DNA from: Blautia sp.
Lineage (GTDB): Bacteria; Bacillota; Clostridia; Lachnospirales; Lachnospiraceae
NCBI GenBank assembly: GCA_030841965.1
Contig: JAUUSJ010000162.1
Coordinates: forward strand, 1 to 8,816
DNA: 8,816 nt
Direction: 5' to 3'
The notes beneath the pieces were generated by a model. The model worked only from the letters and a program-made list of their open reading frames with translations. It was not told the origin of the DNA and did no database searches. Numbering within the stretch: position 1 is the stretch's first letter; each line of letters starts with the position of its first letter. Below, one piece after another: positions 5,607 through 8,816 of the stretch. A program made the translations under genes and the position numbers.

Positions 5607-7262
5607 ATGAAAAAGAGGAGCAAAGTTCTTATTGCTTTAGCAGTTCTTATTGTGGCGGCAGTTTACTATTATATAGAGATTCCAGCCATCAATATTCATG
5701 AGAGTGGATTTTGGAGTTTTATCATAGGGATATTGGTTTTACTGCTTGTATTTAGCCTTGGCAAGACTTTCAAGAGTGGAATTCACAGTAAGGAAGATTT
5801 AAAAAGCTTAAGATATGAGATTCGAGGGAAAAAAGGGCTAAAACTGATGGTGGCAGCTCTTGTGCTAGTGATAGCTTTTTATGTAGTTGGAACTATTTTA
5901 TCATCCCCGATTGTCAATGCAAAAAAGTATCAAAAGCTTTTAGAACCAGAGACGGGAGATTTTGCGAAGGATATCGACCAGGTTGATTATAATAAGATTC
6001 CACTTCTTGACAAGGATTCGGCTGAATTGCTCGGAAACCGAAAGATGGGAAGCATGGTCGATATGGTATCCCAGTTCGAGGTGAGTTCACTCTACTCGCA
6101 GATTAATTATAATGGAAGACCTGTTCGTGTTACACCTTTGGTCTATGCAAGCTTTATCAAGTGGTTTACAAACCAGAAGAATGGAATTCCAGCCTATATT
6201 TCGATTGATATGGCGACGCAAAATACACAGCTTGTCAAGTTACAAGAGGGGATGAAATACTCTGAGTCAGAATATTTTAATCGAAATATTCACAGACATT
6301 TGAGGTTTCGCTATCCGACTTATATTTTTGACCAGCTTAGCTTTGAGATTGACGAGGAGGGAACACCGTACTGGATTTGTCCTGTGAAGAAGTTTACCAT
6401 TGGTCTTTTTGGAGGGCAGACAATCGGAAAGGTTGTTCTTTGCAATGCCATCACAGGCGAATGTCAGTCGATGGATGTGGAAGATGTGCCAAGTTGGGTG
6501 GACCGTGTATATCCAGCAGACTTGCTGATACAGATGTATGATTATCACGGTACTTTGAAAAATGGATATATTAATAGTATTCTTGGACAAAAAGGTTGTC
6601 TTGAGACGACAGATGGATATAATTATATTGCCCAAGATGATGATGTTTGGGTATATACAGGAGTCACCTCTGTCAGTGGAGACCGCTCGAATGTCGGATT
6701 CGTCTTGATGAATCAGAGAACAAAAGAGACAAAGTATTATGAGATTGCGGGAGCAGAGGAGTATTCCGCGATGGATTCCGCCGAGGGTCAGGTGCAAAAC
6801 CTAGGCTATAAAGCCGCCTTCCCACTCCTTCTCAATATCAGTGGGGAGCCGACCTATTTTATGGCATTGAAGGATAATGCAGGCTTGGTGAAGAAATACG
6901 CAATGGTAAATATCCAAAAGTATCAAAATGTTGCGATTGGCGATACCGTATCTGCCTGTGAGAAGACCTATAAGAAGATGATTGTAAAAGGAGGAGGCTC
7001 TAGCACCTCGGAAGAAAAGGAAGAGTCAATCGAGGGCAAGATTACTCGGATGGCACAGGGAGTCGTCGAGGGAAATACGCATTTTTATCTCGTTATTGAA
7101 GATAGCGAGCTTATCTTTGATGTGCCGATTGTAGACTTTATGGATATTGTCAAATATGATGTCGGCGATAGGATAAAGATTAGCTATGTCGAGGGAGACC
7201 CGACTTGCACGGTACTAAAGATTGAAGCAGGGAAAGCATCAGAAACGGTGAAAACAGAATAA
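5607..7262 (+). CDS. Uncharacterised membrane protein with three N-terminal helices and large C-terminal domain
   Basis: I recognise no named family for this 551-residue protein. Three hydrophobic helices lie near residues 5-28, 34-53 and 78-99, followed by about 450 mostly soluble residues. With positively charged segments at the N-terminus and after helix 2 (KTFKSGIHSK), the large domain is probably extracytoplasmic. Notable stretches are YWICPVKKFTIGLFGG (255-270), NAITGE (280-285) and PSWVDRVYP (295-303), reminiscent of PepSY-like propeptide domains, and a strongly patterned EYSAMDSAEG (385-394). A low-complexity linker GGGSSTSEEKEES (462-474) precedes a final beta-rich module (475-540) containing VGDRIKISYVEG, which may be OB-fold-like. 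AAGAGGA at 5593-5599 supports the start. The gene has its own promoter and a strong terminator. Both domain suggestions are weak, and no function is proposed. Confidence 0.85.
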   Translation: MKKRSKVLIALAVLIVAAVYYYIEIPAINIHESGFWSFIIGILVLLLVFSLGKTFKSGIHSKEDLKSLRYEIRGKKGLKLMVAALVLVIAFYVVGTILSSPIVNAKKYQKLLEPETGDFAKDIDQVDYNKIPLLDKDSAELLGNRKMGSMVDMVSQFEVSSLYSQINYNGRPVRVTPLVYASFIKWFTNQKNGIPAYISIDMATQNTQLVKLQEGMKYSESEYFNRNIHRHLRFRYPTYIFDQLSFEIDEEGTPYWICPVKKFTIGLFGGQTIGKVVLCNAITGECQSMDVEDVPSWVDRVYPADLLIQMYDYHGTLKNGYINSILGQKGCLETTDGYNYIAQDDDVWVYTGVTSVSGDRSNVGFVLMNQRTKETKYYEIAGAEEYSAMDSAEGQVQNLGYKAAFPLLLNISGEPTYFMALKDNAGLVKKYAMVNIQKYQNVAIGDTVSACEKTYKKMIVKGGGSSTSEEKEESIEGKITRMAQGVVEGNTHFYLVIEDSELIFDVPIVDFMDIVKYDVGDRIKISYVEGDPTCTVLKIEAGKASETVKTE

Positions 7263-7321
7263 AGCATCAATTTTGCGTAAAATTTTCACAAAAAAATACG
7301 AAAAATTCTCTATAAAAAGTC

Positions 7322-7367
7322 AAAAACAAAAAAGCTGTTGAAAGAACTTTCCAGCTTTTTTGTTTTT
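7322..7367 (+). terminator. Strong terminator after the membrane protein gene
   Basis: AAAAACAAAAAAGCTG (7322-7337) pairs perfectly with CAGCTTTTTTGTTTTT (7352-7367), a 16-bp stem. The 14-base loop itself can pair GAAAG with CTTTC. The long A and T tracts on the two sides mean it could terminate in both directions. It separates the membrane protein gene from the nanE promoter, whose -35 begins two bases later. Confidence 0.9.
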
Positions 7368-7368
7368 C

Positions 7369-7397
7369 TTGAATTTAAAAGTATATTTGCATATACT
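7369..7397 (+). promoter_or_regulatory. Promoter of nanE
   Basis: TTGAAT (7369-7374), a 17-base spacer and TATACT (7392-7397) form a sigma-A-like promoter. Initiation is expected near 7404, inside the perfect palindrome AATACCATGGTATT at 7398-7411. The palindrome overlaps the likely transcript start, so it could equally serve as an operator. No NanR site was recognised. Confidence 0.55.
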
Positions 7398-7446
7398 AAT
7401 ACCATGGTATTGGGGTCAAAAGGTCTTTTGACCCCTTTGATACCAG
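7398..7446. repeat. GGGGTCAAAAG palindromic repeat, copy 3 (best-preserved)
   Basis: The repeat begins with the palindrome AATACCATGGTATT (7398-7411). Directly after it, GGGGTCAAAAG (7412-7422) and CTTTTGACCCC (7425-7435) form a perfect 11-bp inverted repeat around two central bases, followed by TTTGATACC, which can extend the pairing with GGTAT at 7406-7410. It lies in the predicted 5' leader of nanE. Confidence 0.85.
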
Positions 7447-7480
7447 GTTGCTCCGCACAATGTGCTCTTACGCTGGTATC
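7439..7480 (+). promoter_or_regulatory. Second hairpin in the nanE leader
   Basis: GATACCAG (7439-7446) pairs with CTGGTATC (7473-7480). The intervening bases include a small inner stem, GCAC-AAT-GTGC, at 7455-7465. The structure ends about ten bases before the ribosome binding site AAAGGAGGAG (7491-7500), and its left arm overlaps the ATACC that can pair within the preceding palindrome, so the two folds compete. It has no T-run, so it is not a classical terminator. Confidence 0.5.
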
Positions 7481-7506
7481 ATACCATATAAAAGGAGGAG
7501 ATTAAG

Positions 7507-8190
7507 ATGAATCAAAAAATAGAACAGCTAAAAGGAAAATTAATTGTATCTTGTCAGGCTCTTAGTCATGAACCACTTCATTCTTCCTTTATTATGGGAA
7601 GAATGGCTTTAGCAGCAAAGCAAGGAGGCGCACTTGGAATTCGTGCGAATACAAAAGAAGATATTGAGGAGATACAAAAAAACGTCGATTTACCAATTAT
7701 TGGAATTGTAAAAAGAGATTATGATGACAGTGAGATTTATATTACCCCTACGATGAGAGAGATTGAGGAGTTAATGGAGGTAAAACCAGAAATTATTGCT
7801 CTGGATGCGACGAATGCAAAACGTCCAGGCGGTATGAGCTTGGAAGAGTTTTTTGGACAAATCAAGAGCAAATATCCAAATCAGCTTTTGATGGCGGACT
7901 GTTCCACTGTGGAGGAGGCAGTTTTTGCGGACAAGCTTGGGTTTGACTTTATTGGAACGACATTAGTTGGGTATACAAAGCAGAGTAAGGGTGATAAAAT
8001 CGAGGAAAATGATTTTGAAATCTTGAGAGAAGTTTTGAATAGGGTGACACATCCTGTTATTGCGGAGGGGAATATTAATACACCACAGAAGGTAAAGAGA
8101 GTGATTGAACTTGGGTCTTACAGTGTTGTCGTGGGTTCTGCTATTACAAGGCCACAGCTTATCACGAAGATGTTTTCTCAGGTTTTATAG
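7507..8190 (+). CDS. nanE: N-acetylmannosamine-6-phosphate 2-epimerase NanE
   Basis: This 227-residue cytoplasmic TIM-barrel enzyme interconverts N-acetylmannosamine 6-phosphate and N-acetylglucosamine 6-phosphate, the step that sends sialic acid and ManNAc into amino-sugar catabolism. Family blocks appear in order: KLIVSCQALSHEPLHS (11-26), GALGIRAN (41-48), LPIIGIVKRDY (62-72), IYITPT (77-82), IIALDAT (96-102), LLMADCST (127-134), GFDFIGTTLVGYT (145-157), PVIAEGNINTP (183-193) and VVVGSAITRP (207-216). Active-site residues known from clostridial NanE correspond to Q17, R46, K69, D131 and E187, all present. The length is normal. AAAGGAGGAG at 7491-7500 supports the start. No nanA, nanK or sialic-acid transporter gene lies within the window, so it appears to be transcribed alone. 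No terminator of the usual kind follows; the inverted repeat from 8247 is the next structure. Confidence 0.96.
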   Translation: MNQKIEQLKGKLIVSCQALSHEPLHSSFIMGRMALAAKQGGALGIRANTKEDIEEIQKNVDLPIIGIVKRDYDDSEIYITPTMREIEELMEVKPEIIALDATNAKRPGGMSLEEFFGQIKSKYPNQLLMADCSTVEEAVFADKLGFDFIGTTLVGYTKQSKGDKIEENDFEILREVLNRVTHPVIAEGNINTPQKVKRVIELGSYSVVVGSAITRPQLITKMFSQVL

Positions 8191-8246
8191 ATGTCAGATT
8201 TTTAATATTGGTGAAGTGGATGGAGATGCGGATAGAGGAGAGAGAC

Positions 8247-8442
8247 GCAAAGGGAGCAAGGGACTATGTCCTCTGTAAACACGTTCGTTCCCACGGTTTT
8301 TCGACATACGCCGATTTTTGCCGCCTCCCGCAAACTCGCAGCTACGCTGCTCAAACAGTGCTCCAGCGGCAAAGCTAAGTATATCGAAAAACCGCTCCAC
8401 TCTCTATCGTTTTCAGAGGACATAGTCCCTTGCTCCCTTTGC
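8247..8442. repeat. Large nested inverted repeat (copies B and C of the GC-rich family)
   Basis: The 29 bases at 8247-8275 are the exact reverse complement of 8414-8442 (beginning CAGAGGACATAG). Further in, the GTCGAAAAACCG block (reverse strand, 8295-8306) is matched by ATCGAAAAACCG at 8383-8394. Near the centre, TTTGCCGC (8317-8324) pairs with GCGGCAAA (8366-8373), and GCAGC-TAC-GCTGC at 8338-8350 makes a small apical stem. The whole could fold as one long, interrupted hairpin in DNA or RNA. Copy B also matches the repeat at the window start. Confidence 0.8.
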
Positions 8443-8816
8443 TGTGTATTGGCGAAACGCTATAAATTTGTTATTTTATTGTTTTGATAATAAAATATTT
8501 CTTTATTTATAAAAGTCTTTTTTACTTTGTTATACAGTATCACGCGTATTATATATTAGTGAATTAAAAGTTTGAAAAAGTATGTATAAAATTAATATCA
8601 TGATATTGGGGTCCAAAACCTTCTTGCGAGCAAGCTTGCATCGGATTTTTGACCTTTTGACCTTGGTATCATCGTATTATGTAATTGCATGTGAAAGAGA
8701 TAGAGTTTATATTTTCACTCTTCTATTCTCTAAGCAATAGCATACGAATCATTTTAGTTTCGCCAATACACAGCTGATAGAGGAGAGAGGTATATCCCCC
8801 ACAAACGATAGAGAGT
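8399..8816. mobile_element. MITE-like element with ~60-bp imperfect terminal inverted repeats
   Basis: ACTCTCTATCGTTT at 8399-8412 is the exact inverse of 8803-8816, and GCTGTGTATTGGCGAAAC at 8441-8458 is the exact inverse of 8757-8774. The two 60-base ends have the same spacing between blocks but differ in the middle. The interior of about 300 bases is AT-rich and has no transposase. This arrangement resembles a non-autonomous miniature element. The right boundary coincides with the end of the window, so target-site duplications cannot be checked. Confidence 0.5.
8594..8671. repeat. GGGGTCAAAAG-type repeat, copy 4 (diverged, expanded loop)
   Basis: AATATCATGATATT (8594-8607) is a perfect palindrome matching the AATACCATGGTATT of the nanE copy, and GGGGTC follows directly. 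The rest has diverged: a loop with GAGCAAGCTTGC, then two tandem TTTTTGACC/TTTTGACC arms and GGTATCATC. It lies inside the MITE-like element, so one repeat type is nested in, or carried by, the other. Confidence 0.65.

Larger units (their letters stand above)
8191..8816. other. Gene-free repeat region
   Basis: This 626-base stretch has no credible gene. It consists of a GC-rich inverted-repeat pair (8247-8442), an AT-rich segment carrying the fifth GGGGTCAAAAG-type repeat, and a terminal inverted copy running to the window edge. The short frames that cross the repeats have no family resemblance, no ribosome binding sites and mirror each other on both strands, as expected for palindromic DNA. 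Confidence 0.8.

Noticed and set aside
6267..6797. Minus-strand frame of 176 codons
   Set aside because: It lies antisense within the 551-residue membrane protein gene, whose frame has a good start signal and coherent domains.
826..8200. Shared 11-mer GATGTCAGATT near 826-836 and 8190-8200
   Set aside because: It is too short, with unrelated flanks, to support a repeat or attachment-site call.
8202..8487. Short frames of 68-73 codons on both strands across the GC-rich inverted repeat
   Set aside because: They follow from palindromic repeat sequence, overlap each other on opposite strands and lack start signals.

Overview
The window looks like chromosomal DNA of an anaerobic, low-GC Firmicute, most likely a gut Lachnospiraceae or close relative. 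The evidence is AT-rich intergenic DNA, strong AGGAGG-type ribosome binding sites, sigma-A-like promoters, and a gene set typical of that group: an iron-sulfur-type flavodoxin-fold reductase, a cytoplasmic Cu/Zn-SOD-family protein, AzgA-type and xanthine-type purine permeases, an MmcQ/YjbR protein and NanE. The taxonomic placement is inference; no rRNA or species marker is present.

Layout. Positions 1-139 hold a GC-rich dispersed repeat. Two genes follow on the minus strand: a flavodoxin-family NAD(P)H reductase (140-766) and a Cu/Zn superoxide dismutase family protein (963-1457). The rest is on the plus strand: an AzgA-like purine permease (1778-3100) behind a structured leader, a small MmcQ/YjbR protein (about 3326-3679), a xanthine/uracil-type NCS2 permease (4076-5506) behind another structured leader, an uncharacterised three-helix membrane protein (5607-7262), and N-acetylmannosamine-6-phosphate 2-epimerase nanE (7507-8190). 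From 8191 to the end there is no credible gene, only nested inverted repeats.

The genes appear mostly monocistronic, since most have their own candidate promoter and several have clear intrinsic terminators. The common theme is nutrient salvage: two purine-base importers from different NCS2 branches and a sialic-acid/ManNAc catabolic enzyme, next to two minus-strand redox genes. A direct functional link between these genes cannot be shown from the sequence.

The most unusual content is non-coding. (1) A palindromic repeat with core GGGGTCAAAAG-N2-CTTTTGACCCC occurs five times, four of them in the 5' leaders of genes and in both orientations. (2) The leader of the first purine permease has a roughly 64-nt tandem duplication of a two-hairpin structure with paired base changes, ending in a terminator-like hairpin. 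(3) A mosaic GC-rich repeat family occurs in four copies, inverted relative to each other at the two ends of the window; one pair bounds a 418-bp MITE-like element.
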